Source of the DNA: Alphaproteobacteria bacterium
Lineage (GTDB): Bacteria > Pseudomonadota > Alphaproteobacteria > RF32 > CAG-239
Assembly (NCBI GenBank): GCA_017546315.1
Contig: JAFYXH010000009.1
Span: 62,001 to 126,000, forward strand
DNA: 64,000 nucleotides
Direction: 5' to 3'
Position 1 is the first letter of the stretch. Every line of letters starts with the position of its first letter. Shown piece by piece: positions 17,901 through 25,673 of the stretch. The notes under the pieces were generated by a model that saw only the letters and a list, made by a program, of their open reading frames with translations, made no database searches and was not told the DNA's origin. Made by a program: the position numbers and the translations under genes.

Positions 17901-20261
17901 ATCCCAAGTAGTATCACAAATTGAAGTTGACTGATTTTCTGAATTTATCATATCTGCATAATTAAGCGGTGTATCCTTAATATGCACTGAATATGATGAT
18001 GGATTATTTTTAATTCTTAAATCTGCAGCTTTTGTATGTCTTGTTGTTTTTTTAGATTTATCTCCACCAGTATATGTTTCTTCTATAACATCTGCATAGC
18101 CTGCAGTGGAAGATTTTGCCGCTGAGCATGTTAATGTTGTTGTACCTTCTTTTTTACAATCATACCAAACTCTATTACCATCTGAATTAACATAACTGCA
18201 TCTATCCATATACCAAGTATCAACAGTTTTTGTGCAATAGTTTGGTGATGCACAGTTAAATCCTGAACATATACTTGAATTTTTAGAACGAGCCTCATTT
18301 AACGCACTACCATCTCCAACTGCTTTATCAACTGTTTTTACTGATGTTGCTTTTGTAATTAGCTTTGCAATTGGCTCATTTGCATCATTTGGTTGTTCTT
18401 GGCTTGATAGATATGCTGCAATTTTATATGCGGCTTGAGCCTTATCCATTGTTTTAATTATAATGCGCATGTTTCTATATTTATTTTCAAGATATTTCTT
18501 TTGAATATCTTGTTGGTCATTCCATTGTTTGAACGCCAATTTTCCTTGCTTGGTTAATTCCACAACTTTTTCAGATCCAATACGCCAGCTACGTTCAGCT
18601 TTCATTCTATTGTCATTTTCTATTTCATTTGCTTTAGTTGCATCCTCTAAGCCATCTGTATCGTCTGCATCACTTGATGCATCGCTATTTTCAGCAACTT
18701 CCATATCTGTCGTGATAGTATCTACAATACATGGATATTTTGACTTATCTTCATCACAAGGATTATCTACATCTGAACGATAGCCCACAGGACAAGTATC
18801 TAAGTCATAGAATCCATCACAAACACCATCTTCTTTTTCGATTATTGTATCGGTTATGTATTTTTGATATTCTTCAAGAATCTCTCTTGATACACCACCG
18901 CGTGCTTGATATTCATTTGGTTTTTGTGGAACGCTTAAACCATACCATAACTCTGTTGCGACACCTTTATTTAAGTGTCTTGATATAAAATCAACTACGC
19001 AATCATCACTTTGACCTAAAACTTTGAGTGTTCTATCATGAACTTCTATGGCTTTTAAGTATTTGCGATATTGTCCTTTGTATTCAGGAAGTTCACTTTT
19101 TAAGTTATGCAAAGTCATTGCTTTTTGCAAATAATCATCAATTGGTTGTAATTTGGCTAAAATCTCAGTGTCTTCTATACTTGAAACTTTATCTGCTCCA
19201 TCTTTGTTTTCAACTGCACATCCTTCTCCACCGTTTTCACAGTAATCACTACGGTTAGTTTTTGAGTTTAAAGTTGAGCCAGAACTATATGATGTTGGGT
19301 CAATTTTTGCATTTTTGTATTCAAAGTTAGAATTGTATGCAAATTGATATTTATTATTTATGAATTCAGCTGCATCTGAAGTTTTTTCAACAATTGGCTC
19401 AACTAATTCTATTTGTTTTGCAGATCTATACATAGCTTCTACTGCTGTTAAATCTTCAACAATTCGTAGCATTCTATCATACATCACAGCAATTATGTAG
19501 GCATTCATTTGTTCTCCTAGACTTCCTGGATCTTCATCTTCTGTTCCAAGTGGTTTTTCTTTTGTTGGATCAGAATAAGCAAACTGCATACCAAAAAACA
19601 CACAATAGTCTTCATAATCTTCTTTTGATGTAAGAACAGTGCCGTCTCTTTTTACGCCCATACGACATTCATCTAAACGATTTATGGTTTCATTTACTAA
19701 GATCAAATAGTCTTCATTCATACGACCGTAGAGATATGTATCGATAACAACATCTTGTTGGTAGTCTAATCTTTTTTCTGCAAATGCTGTTTTTAATACG
19801 TTGTAATTGCCACTATAACTACTTTTGGGAGGTAATTGGAAGAATAGTTTGTAGTAAGCATCATAGTATTCTTTTTCAATAACTGAATTCTCTGATATTC
19901 CTAATTCGGAATCGCTTATTATGCCTTTTTTGTCAGCGGTCTTGATTTCACCTTTCTTTTCACTTTTAGGGAGTTGTGACATAGTTTCATTCATAAGACC
20001 TTTTAAGCCACCTAAAGCTTCTAGATTACCAAGTTTTGCACTTTGTAATAGCTCTGTAAAATCCTTATTTTTCAACGCTTGAAGTTGTCTATAATATGAC
20101 TTCAAGTTAGAAACAACTTTATTAGCATTTCCAGGAATATTGATTTCTATATCCCATGGCATAGGTGGAATGAGGAAAAATGCATTTGCATGCTTTGTTG
20201 CTGAAGTTAAGATAAATACACTTATAAGCAATGATTTTATAAATTTAGACATGTATCTCAT
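14955..20261 (-). CDS. Giant secreted coiled-coil, Cys-rich protein of the VirB5/TrbJ-like array (member 5)
   Basis: 1,768 aa from the ATG at 20261, selected because GGGAGG lies five bases upstream; an in-frame ATG 21 bases earlier overlaps the previous gene. Residues 1-27 are a signal peptide ending ANA, followed by FFLIPPMPWD, which resembles the aromatic/Pro start of two neighbouring proteins. Long Lys/Glu-rich helices predicted to be coiled coils occupy the centre. Cys-rich inserts interrupt them (for example CDGFYDLDTCP, CSGFNCASPNYC and CKQCTNAETC), suggesting disulfide-stabilised modules folded in the periplasm or outside the cell. It is the largest of five consecutive exported helical proteins between virB4 and virB8, where virB5 is expected. 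VirB5 forms the T4SS pilus tip or adhesin and is about 220 aa, so orthology is inference. I recognise no enzyme motif. Confidence 0.6.
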   Translation of the reverse strand: MRYMSKFIKSLLISVFILTSATKHANAFFLIPPMPWDIEINIPGNANKVVSNLKSYYRQLQALKNKDFTELLQSAKLGNLEALGGLKGLMNETMSQLPKSEKKGEIKTADKKGIISDSELGISENSVIEKEYYDAYYKLFFQLPPKSSYSGNYNVLKTAFAEKRLDYQQDVVIDTYLYGRMNEDYLILVNETINRLDECRMGVKRDGTVLTSKEDYEDYCVFFGMQFAYSDPTKEKPLGTEDEDPGSLGEQMNAYIIAVMYDRMLRIVEDLTAVEAMYRSAKQIELVEPIVEKTSDAAEFINNKYQFAYNSNFEYKNAKIDPTSYSSGSTLNSKTNRSDYCENGGEGCAVENKDGADKVSSIEDTEILAKLQPIDDYLQKAMTLHNLKSELPEYKGQYRKYLKAIEVHDRTLKVLGQSDDCVVDFISRHLNKGVATELWYGLSVPQKPNEYQARGGVSREILEEYQKYITDTIIEKEDGVCDGFYDLDTCPVGYRSDVDNPCDEDKSKYPCIVDTITTDMEVAENSDASSDADDTDGLEDATKANEIENDNRMKAERSWRIGSEKVVELTKQGKLAFKQWNDQQDIQKKYLENKYRNMRIIIKTMDKAQAAYKIAAYLSSQEQPNDANEPIAKLITKATSVKTVDKAVGDGSALNEARSKNSSICSGFNCASPNYCTKTVDTWYMDRCSYVNSDGNRVWYDCKKEGTTTLTCSAAKSSTAGYADVIEETYTGGDKSKKTTRHTKAADLRIKNNPSSYSVHIKDTPLNYADMINSENQSTSICDTTWDFTITGIVRKFMPKVLGGCKTTMDAQAENIYQTAHNNKRVVARDKLDKVLKEKDEQEKKIKDNIRKWTLQIDKLKREKEQKIKSLNTYTTVLKSSIEKKNQIVSLRKDSENRIEAIKSEKANLTQRLELDLKGKSKIESLAKDAEKLARSQIKMLDIELQCIQTGDKFCKQCTNAETCEKDVKVEVNCSDYSVERCPAVEGTFISLKFAEKQISTHNKSIERYEALLSGIKKDITKKEEQIQTALEEFAEDYIEIAEKAQDEIEKVNKEYEEFVSKNGYRMTVNKFKGDDGLTETIHRAIAKKEVKPFAKEKIESLWLSSNNVNKAAQSLSSLGLPTPLVFAEEMDFGMGVKLSPGTYTSLTTIINQVKGQIAEAAATIITQKIDKADTITTKEMEDAVEEVNKWSGNTLCLEGEGDDVVSPNCKGGKNITADAQYFDIMKYENYMASDGLKDGQIPSKENGGIITQGHLDLIQNLRKPTPENEELLANSGVDLGKIFGIPNDEIITTDNEYFVALPARGVANTSPTCTYTESDYHLNDGCDYMAPREPLASIPPLREVFYFSALDYEDVPRSDKKRVPTISHLLNYKYPSEKFEYLPEVWRYLLARPNLRDDGKYQQTFIERGYGQNEIIDYLKEFKDAELNTITARGGIYPCRLSSAMDVKGAGSVKKIAFKTRSSIPAGAASLKCTEIANYKGKLQHLLADFNPRAKTNPALQSYSGSTAESMYLTHSELGQFLAPHSKKRLKYRDLLKDAFTILQDVKKESEDSNNFTRQMAETVSFKRNVMGSFLENVNIEIGANKNRKKATEDVKATLRTLCEQLHEYEKFVGNEENLEGEEKLNACVDVIMTQKGGLAKSSEDNDYDIKASSPNSFYKTVFQNLDGWKDENLNKAKKELNNLKSIFSKDTQNRVSERIEEIEVLIKSLEADKNEKVAIRPGDTADEVKKAIKEYDAQRPLALDKEEEALISMDNQSRSVAYCPVY

Positions 20262-20271
20262 GGCGACCTCC

Positions 20272-21573
20272 CTAGTTTCCACTTACACCTTGATGTAAAT
20301 CAATTCCTTTATTGCTTTCTTCCTCGATAGCTTGAATATAGGAATCTGTTAATTTGTATTTACGTAAATCAAAATATTCTGCATCGACATTATCTGCACT
20401 AATTCTGCGACGTGGCTCCATTACTAGCAGGTCTTTTGCAGCCATATATTGTAATTTTGTAGTTAAAATTTTTGCATATAGATGTAGAGCTCTAATATTG
20501 TCCAACTTACTTGCTGAGAAATAGCTTATTGCTTTTAGCTCATTTTCTGCTGAAGGAACATTATCATACAATTCTTTAATTTTTTCTGTTTTTGTTGGAA
20601 TATCTCTACGAACTGTTGATGCTACTTGTAGTAAATGTATAGCACTATTTATCAATAAATGTCGTCTATCACGCATAACTCTATCCATTTCTGTTTGTGA
20701 ACTAATAGTTCCTTGAGTTATATTTTTATCATTGATGAAGTATTTATTGATAAAATCTTTATAGTCTCCGGCATTTACTGTATATGCAGCAACAACACCT
20801 TCTGTATCCCATTCGTCATTTGTTTCTTTAGCACCTATTTCAACATCTTTTTCCTCAGTTGCTTCAAGAGCTGCTATACGTTCTTTAATGTGTCTATATT
20901 CTGGATCTGCATCTGTTCCAACTCGGCTAAGAGCTTCTTGTATGTATTTTTTCTCGACATCTGTTTTTTCTTTTAATGTTTCGAGTTCAGTAATAACACT
21001 TTGCATTTCATCGCATTCCATCTTTTTTAGATTATATGCTTCTTTGGCTTTATCGATTTCTATAGCACTTGCTTTGGCGGCAATTAAATTCTCATATTCA
21101 ACTTTTAATCCCAATACATCTCCTCGGCAACGGTCTTCCTCATGTTCCTTTGTTTTTATTTCATCTTCAATTTTTTCAGTTTTCTTCTCTGCTTCTTCTA
21201 GGGTTGCCTCATAGTATTGTTTAGACGTGTCGGTTTGGAACTTTTGGGCACTATCTAGTTTTTGTTTTTCTTTTGCCTTAGAGGTTTCTTTTACACGTTT
21301 TTCAAATTGGTTTTTGATATATCCTTCTGCATATTTTTTTAAGTAATCACCAGCAATTCCTGCAAGATAATCTTTTACAAATCCTTGACGAGATAATTGC
21401 TCTATTTGTTGAACCTGTTGTTGAATTCTGCTGGTTGCATCTTTTATTTTTCCAACCCATTCTGTAATTTTTTGGGCAAGAGATGTTGGATCTAAAATTA
21501 AAGCATTAGCATTGTTTGCATTTCCAATGCTTAACATTAAAACAAGACATAATATAGTTAAATGCTTTCTCAT
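20272..21573 (-). CDS. Exported coiled-coil protein, VirB5/TrbJ-like (member 4)
   Basis: 433 aa with GGGGGAAG just before the ATG. The signal peptide ends at about residue 24 (NNANA). The mature start reads LILDPTSLAQKITEW and continues into Gln-rich amphipathic helix (QQQVQQIEQL), the typical start of TrbJ/VirB5 proteins (D-P-T-x-x-A-Q). This is the best family match in the array. The central part is a long acidic/basic coiled coil with two isolated Cys. It overlaps slightly with the upstream region of the giant member 5 and follows member 3 by 9 bases, so these genes are clearly cotranscribed. Likely role: pilus-associated or pilus-tip subunit. Confidence 0.7.
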   Translation of the reverse strand: MRKHLTILCLVLMLSIGNANNANALILDPTSLAQKITEWVGKIKDATSRIQQQVQQIEQLSRQGFVKDYLAGIAGDYLKKYAEGYIKNQFEKRVKETSKAKEKQKLDSAQKFQTDTSKQYYEATLEEAEKKTEKIEDEIKTKEHEEDRCRGDVLGLKVEYENLIAAKASAIEIDKAKEAYNLKKMECDEMQSVITELETLKEKTDVEKKYIQEALSRVGTDADPEYRHIKERIAALEATEEKDVEIGAKETNDEWDTEGVVAAYTVNAGDYKDFINKYFINDKNITQGTISSQTEMDRVMRDRRHLLINSAIHLLQVASTVRRDIPTKTEKIKELYDNVPSAENELKAISYFSASKLDNIRALHLYAKILTTKLQYMAAKDLLVMEPRRRISADNVDAEYFDLRKYKLTDSYIQAIEEESNKGIDLHQGVSGN

Positions 21574-21582
21574 TTCTTCCCC

Positions 21583-22320
21583 CTAATTTTCTAATAATTC
21601 TTTCATTTCATCTTCTGTTGGACTAAATTGCCCCATATCAGATGTAGCTTCTGCACCAGCCATATAGGCTCTTAATTCTAAAATTCTGGTTAACCTTTCT
21701 TGACTTTTTAGTGCTACTGCAGAATGTGGTGCAATGATGTCGCTTTGTTTGTCTCCAATTTCTGTTGGATACATATCTTTGGCATCCTCATTTCTGATAC
21801 TTTGTCTGGTGACTGCTCCTTTGGCAAAAAGTAGTGCTACTTCATCTGCTGTTACAGAATTTAATTGTTCTCTATTTTCGTTTAAATTTTTGAAGCTATC
21901 TTCTTGCCCTTTTACATAAGTATAGGCCTTAACAACTGTCTTATCTAAATTTTCGGATTTTTTGTTAACAACATCACCTTGACTTAGACTTTCTGCTCCT
22001 TTTACGGTTCTTATACCTGTCATTTCAAGAACTCTTACGCCTAGAGGATCTTTATCATTAATACTTGCTAAGTTTGTTAATACATTTAGGCCACATGATG
22101 CAGGCTTACTAAAACAGCTTGCTCCTAATTGATATCCTTGAACAAGTCTTTTTTTGGCATCTGAGATTTTTCTTTGTATGTTTTGAACTTTGGTTTCTAT
22201 TTCTTTTTTTAGCTCTAGAGCTGATTGCACCATCGCCATAATATCAATAATTGCATATGCAGGCTTTGCTACAACAAATACCGAAAGAAAAACTGCTATT
22301 AAAAATTTCTTTTTCAACAT
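21583..22320 (-). CDS. Exported helical protein, VirB5/TrbJ-like (member 3)
   Basis: 245 aa, close to the normal VirB5 length. GAGGAG lies seven bases before the ATG. Signal peptide 1-23 (ends AYA); the mature protein begins IIDIMAMVQSALELKKEI and continues as amphipathic helix. Two Cys (CFSKPASC) are close enough to form a disulfide. A DPLGVRVLEMTGIRTV segment follows. The acidic C-terminus ends ELLEN. Of the five array members it is the one whose size best fits a classical VirB5. Confidence 0.6.
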   Translation of the reverse strand: MLKKKFLIAVFLSVFVVAKPAYAIIDIMAMVQSALELKKEIETKVQNIQRKISDAKKRLVQGYQLGASCFSKPASCGLNVLTNLASINDKDPLGVRVLEMTGIRTVKGAESLSQGDVVNKKSENLDKTVVKAYTYVKGQEDSFKNLNENREQLNSVTADEVALLFAKGAVTRQSIRNEDAKDMYPTEIGDKQSDIIAPHSAVALKSQERLTRILELRAYMAGAEATSDMGQFSPTEDEMKELLEN

Positions 22321-22336
22321 ATTTTAACTCCTCTGT

Positions 22337-24490
22337 TTAATCTTTCGGAAAGAAACTATAATCAAATAAGCCTAAATCTTTTAGTATTTCAGCTTGAAGA
22401 TTAACTGCTTCCCCATCAATAATGTTTAATAGTTGTTGTGTTGCATAATAATTTATTTGAGCACTTGCTGCGATATGTTGTCTAGCATCTTGACTGCTTG
22501 CGTATACTTCTTGAATTTTTACTAGATTTACTTCACCATTTTCTAGTTTATCAACTGGCATATAATCTCTTGTGGAATTATAGTTTGTTATTACAGCCAT
22601 AGTTAAATTTTCAAATGCTGCATCATTGGTTGCCATTTTTTGTTTATCACGCCATAATTTTCTATCTTCTTCAGAGCCTGTAGAGCCCTCTTCCCCTCCT
22701 AAGCTTACCCCATAAGCATATTTTTTTATGCACTCTTTAAACTTATTTTCTTGGCTTGATGGATCTGTTTCTTCTGGTTTTAATGATATATCTTCTGCTT
22801 TTAGCCCACAAGTGTGTAGCATGACATTAGAAAAGACTTTCTTGTCTTTTGGACCTTCACCTTTTATCATACCAACTTCTGAGTGCAAAGCGTCAGTTAC
22901 ATCCTGATTTTCCTCTCGGCCATCAATATATAATGTTTCTTCTTGTGTAAATTGTTTAACTACATTTTTAGCATTACTAATAGAATCTAAACGCCGAAGT
23001 TCACTCCATAAACGAGGTGACCACAATTCGATAGTAGAAATTGTTGCCATTGCGGCTGCAGCATTATCTACTTTTGCTTCAGAAACTAATTTCTTTAATT
23101 GATGATACTCCGACTCTGTTTCATTTCCAATTGATCCACGCCATGTTGATACAAATTGTTTTGTTTTGCTTATTGATACAATATTTGCTGCTGCATAATC
23201 CTGCAAAATATGGTTGAAAACACCATTTCTATCATAATTTTCGTATAAACTATCATGTGCGGCATCTGGATAATAATCTAATTCTGTTTTAGCTCTAGAT
23301 ACACATGTACGAAACCATCCTGAATCATCTTTTAACTTTTTTACATCATTTTCACCTTTTCCGTGACATAAAAACTCCTTGGAAATAATAAAAGGCTTAC
23401 CTGTGGCGGTTTGGCTATATAAAGCTTTTGCATAAGACATATTCTTTGATGTTTTATATTCAAAAGCATAAACGTTTGGATTTAAGTGTTCGATAGATGC
23501 TTCATCTGAATATTCTTTATCATTACTTAAAGTATTTAGCATACTTTCTTCTAAATCATCAATTTTAGCGGCAATTTTATTTGCTTCTTCAATAAGGCTA
23601 TCTACTAGCACTTTATTGAATTTTATATCAAGAGATGCTACACTTGCTTGTAATACACTTCCCGCTTCAATAAGTTCTTCTTTAGAAACATTACCGGCAA
23701 TATATTCACTTAATACAAGAGCATATGTATCATAAGCCTGGATTACTTTTTTATTATACTCTTCATTTAGATCTCTTCTTGCTTCACCTAATGCTAGATT
23801 TGCATTTTGTCTTAATTCTTCTATGTCTGATTTTATTTTATCAGCCTCAGCTAATAAGGCTTCTTTTTCTTTTTCAATTATATTTTGGTTTGTATTTACG
23901 GCCTCTACTAGCTTACCTACAGAATCTTTAGCATCATCCATAATTTGATTTATATTATCTTCAGCTTCTTTATATAATTCATCAATTTCATTTTTATTTG
24001 CTAAACTCTCTTCTCTTGCAGCATCAAGAGCTGATTGATAATATTCCTCGCTTTCAGAATTTTCTACACCTTTTTCTACATTATCTGTTAATGTTTGGGC
24101 TATTGTGTTTTCTTGATCTAGAAGATTATCTATTGTATCTTCTATCTTTTTAAGAGTATCTTCAATGTTAGTTATTGCATCCTTAACAGCAGTGGTTACT
24201 TTGCTTATGGACTCTTTTACGCTTGTGATGGTTTGACGTAAATCACTCATAAAATCTTTTAATGAAGATATTTGACTACCAAGAGAAGCCACTGTTTGTT
24301 GAATATTCTTAAATTGACTTACAGAATTTGAAATTGTCGTTAATCCTGTTGTAATGGAACTAATGAATGATGATATTTGGGTTATATCAATACAGGGCCA
24401 AACAAACGCTTCTGCTGTTCTAGCACCAATGAGACCACTACATATCACAAATACGGCAATCACCTTTTTAGCTTTTAGCATTTTACTCAT
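22337..24490 (-). CDS. Exported coiled-coil protein, VirB5/TrbJ-like (member 2)
   Basis: 717 aa; GGGAGG six bases before the ATG. Signal peptide 1-28 (ends AEA), then FVWPCIDITQ and a long run of Ser/Thr/Ile-rich heptads from about residue 35 to 150, followed by a charged coiled coil to about 340. The C-terminal half is more globular (Cys at about 383, 400, 567 and 592). The FVWP-x-x-D-x-T-x-I start parallels FWPVFDFTEI in member 1, which indicates that the two are paralogous. No catalytic motif is visible. The gene is followed by member 3 after 16 bases. Confidence 0.58.
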   Translation of the reverse strand: MSKMLKAKKVIAVFVICSGLIGARTAEAFVWPCIDITQISSFISSITTGLTTISNSVSQFKNIQQTVASLGSQISSLKDFMSDLRQTITSVKESISKVTTAVKDAITNIEDTLKKIEDTIDNLLDQENTIAQTLTDNVEKGVENSESEEYYQSALDAAREESLANKNEIDELYKEAEDNINQIMDDAKDSVGKLVEAVNTNQNIIEKEKEALLAEADKIKSDIEELRQNANLALGEARRDLNEEYNKKVIQAYDTYALVLSEYIAGNVSKEELIEAGSVLQASVASLDIKFNKVLVDSLIEEANKIAAKIDDLEESMLNTLSNDKEYSDEASIEHLNPNVYAFEYKTSKNMSYAKALYSQTATGKPFIISKEFLCHGKGENDVKKLKDDSGWFRTCVSRAKTELDYYPDAAHDSLYENYDRNGVFNHILQDYAAANIVSISKTKQFVSTWRGSIGNETESEYHQLKKLVSEAKVDNAAAAMATISTIELWSPRLWSELRRLDSISNAKNVVKQFTQEETLYIDGREENQDVTDALHSEVGMIKGEGPKDKKVFSNVMLHTCGLKAEDISLKPEETDPSSQENKFKECIKKYAYGVSLGGEEGSTGSEEDRKLWRDKQKMATNDAAFENLTMAVITNYNSTRDYMPVDKLENGEVNLVKIQEVYASSQDARQHIAASAQINYYATQQLLNIIDGEAVNLQAEILKDLGLFDYSFFPKD

Positions 24491-24537
24491 TTTGTTCCTC
24501 CCTAATAATCAAAACTTACGTTATATACCTTAATATA

Positions 24538-25596
24538 TTATGAATTTTTTAGCCTATTTTTTTCTTCTACTTTCCTTATGTTATCACCTAATGATGTAAA
24601 TTTTTTCTCCAAATCTTCTATAGATAAGCCAAGCTCTGTTAATACACTATCATCTGGTGCTATTTGCATTGATGATATTCCATTAACTAAAGCTTTGGCT
24701 ACGTCTTCTAATTCTTTCTTTTCTGCATCACCTTTGATATAAGCGATAGATATATTTTCATAATTCTTATATCCATCTTCTATTTTGTTTTTATATGCAA
24801 GATTATAGCTTTCTTTCATGGCTTCAATTATTGATACCATTTTTACTGATATTGTTTTCTCTTCTTCTTTTAGTGAAGAAAGTTTTGATATAAAATCTTG
24901 TTTTTCTTCTATTGAAAGATTTTCTGCGTTATTGACCATTTTTTCTAATCTTGCAATTGTTTGGCCATTTTTTTCTGAATTAGTATTTATGGTATGAATT
25001 GATACATCTAACAAATCATTGAATTGCACATTCAAGCTCTTACTCTCGTCTAAAGCCATTTTAACGCTTTCCTTGACTGCTTCTATTTGTGCTAATTCTT
25101 CTTCTTTTGATACTTCTTCCTCTTCCTCCTCTTCTTCTGGAAGTGTATCTAAAGGATCATCTTCTCTTAATACTGGTTTATTAAGATCTAAATTTCCTGT
25201 TAGACCTGATACAGCTTGGGCTACTTGTCCACTTGCATTTACAATATTATTTGCAGATTGTTTAAGGTTATTTACAAGATTTTTACCTTCATTTAGTTTA
25301 TCGCCAATAAAATTGCTTGCACTTGCAATTTCATCTGCAACATTTTCTATTTTGTCTGAAATATCTTTAACAAAACTTCCCACATTACCCACTGTTTTTC
25401 CAATAGCGTTAAGAGTTTCTGTTAATTGTTTTAATTGATCTTTGATACTTTTTAATGAGTTTATGCTTGTGCTTACTTGGGAATATACAGGAACGATTTC
25501 TGTAAAATCAAATACAGGCCAAAAAGCTATCGCAGGTTTAATAAACAAAAATGCACAACAAAATGCGACGACTAATGAGCGTTTTACTCTCCTCAT
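24538..25596 (-). CDS. Exported coiled-coil protein, VirB5/TrbJ-like (member 1)
   Basis: 352 aa with GAGGGAGGGG just before the ATG. Signal peptide 1-24 (ends AIA), then FWPVFDFTEIVPVYSQVSTS, amphipathic helices to about 140, a run of eight Glu at about 155-164, and a further coiled coil to the end. It is the first gene of the array and lies directly behind a strong promoter. Position after virB3-virB4 and the helical exported character suggest a VirB5-type role; I could not identify a specific family. Confidence 0.58.
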   Translation of the reverse strand: MRRVKRSLVVAFCCAFLFIKPAIAFWPVFDFTEIVPVYSQVSTSINSLKSIKDQLKQLTETLNAIGKTVGNVGSFVKDISDKIENVADEIASASNFIGDKLNEGKNLVNNLKQSANNIVNASGQVAQAVSGLTGNLDLNKPVLREDDPLDTLPEEEEEEEEVSKEEELAQIEAVKESVKMALDESKSLNVQFNDLLDVSIHTINTNSEKNGQTIARLEKMVNNAENLSIEEKQDFISKLSSLKEEEKTISVKMVSIIEAMKESYNLAYKNKIEDGYKNYENISIAYIKGDAEKKELEDVAKALVNGISSMQIAPDDSVLTELGLSIEDLEKKFTSLGDNIRKVEEKNRLKNS

Positions 25597-25633
25597 AATA
25601 CCCCTCCCTCATAAAATAATATTTTCAGCGTTG

Positions 25634-25662
25634 ATAGTATCATATTTTTCATTTTTTGTCAA
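25634..25662 (-). promoter_or_regulatory. Sigma-70 type promoter of the VirB5-like array
   Basis: On the minus strand: a perfect -35 TTGACA (25657-25662), a 17-bp spacer and -10 TACTAT (25634-25639). Expected transcription start is near 25627, about 30 bases upstream of the ATG at 25596. It lies in the 77-bp gap after the virB4 stop, so the array and the downstream virB8-virB9-repeat genes can be transcribed separately from virB3-virB4. Confidence 0.75.
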
Positions 25663-25673
25663 GTTCTTTTTGA

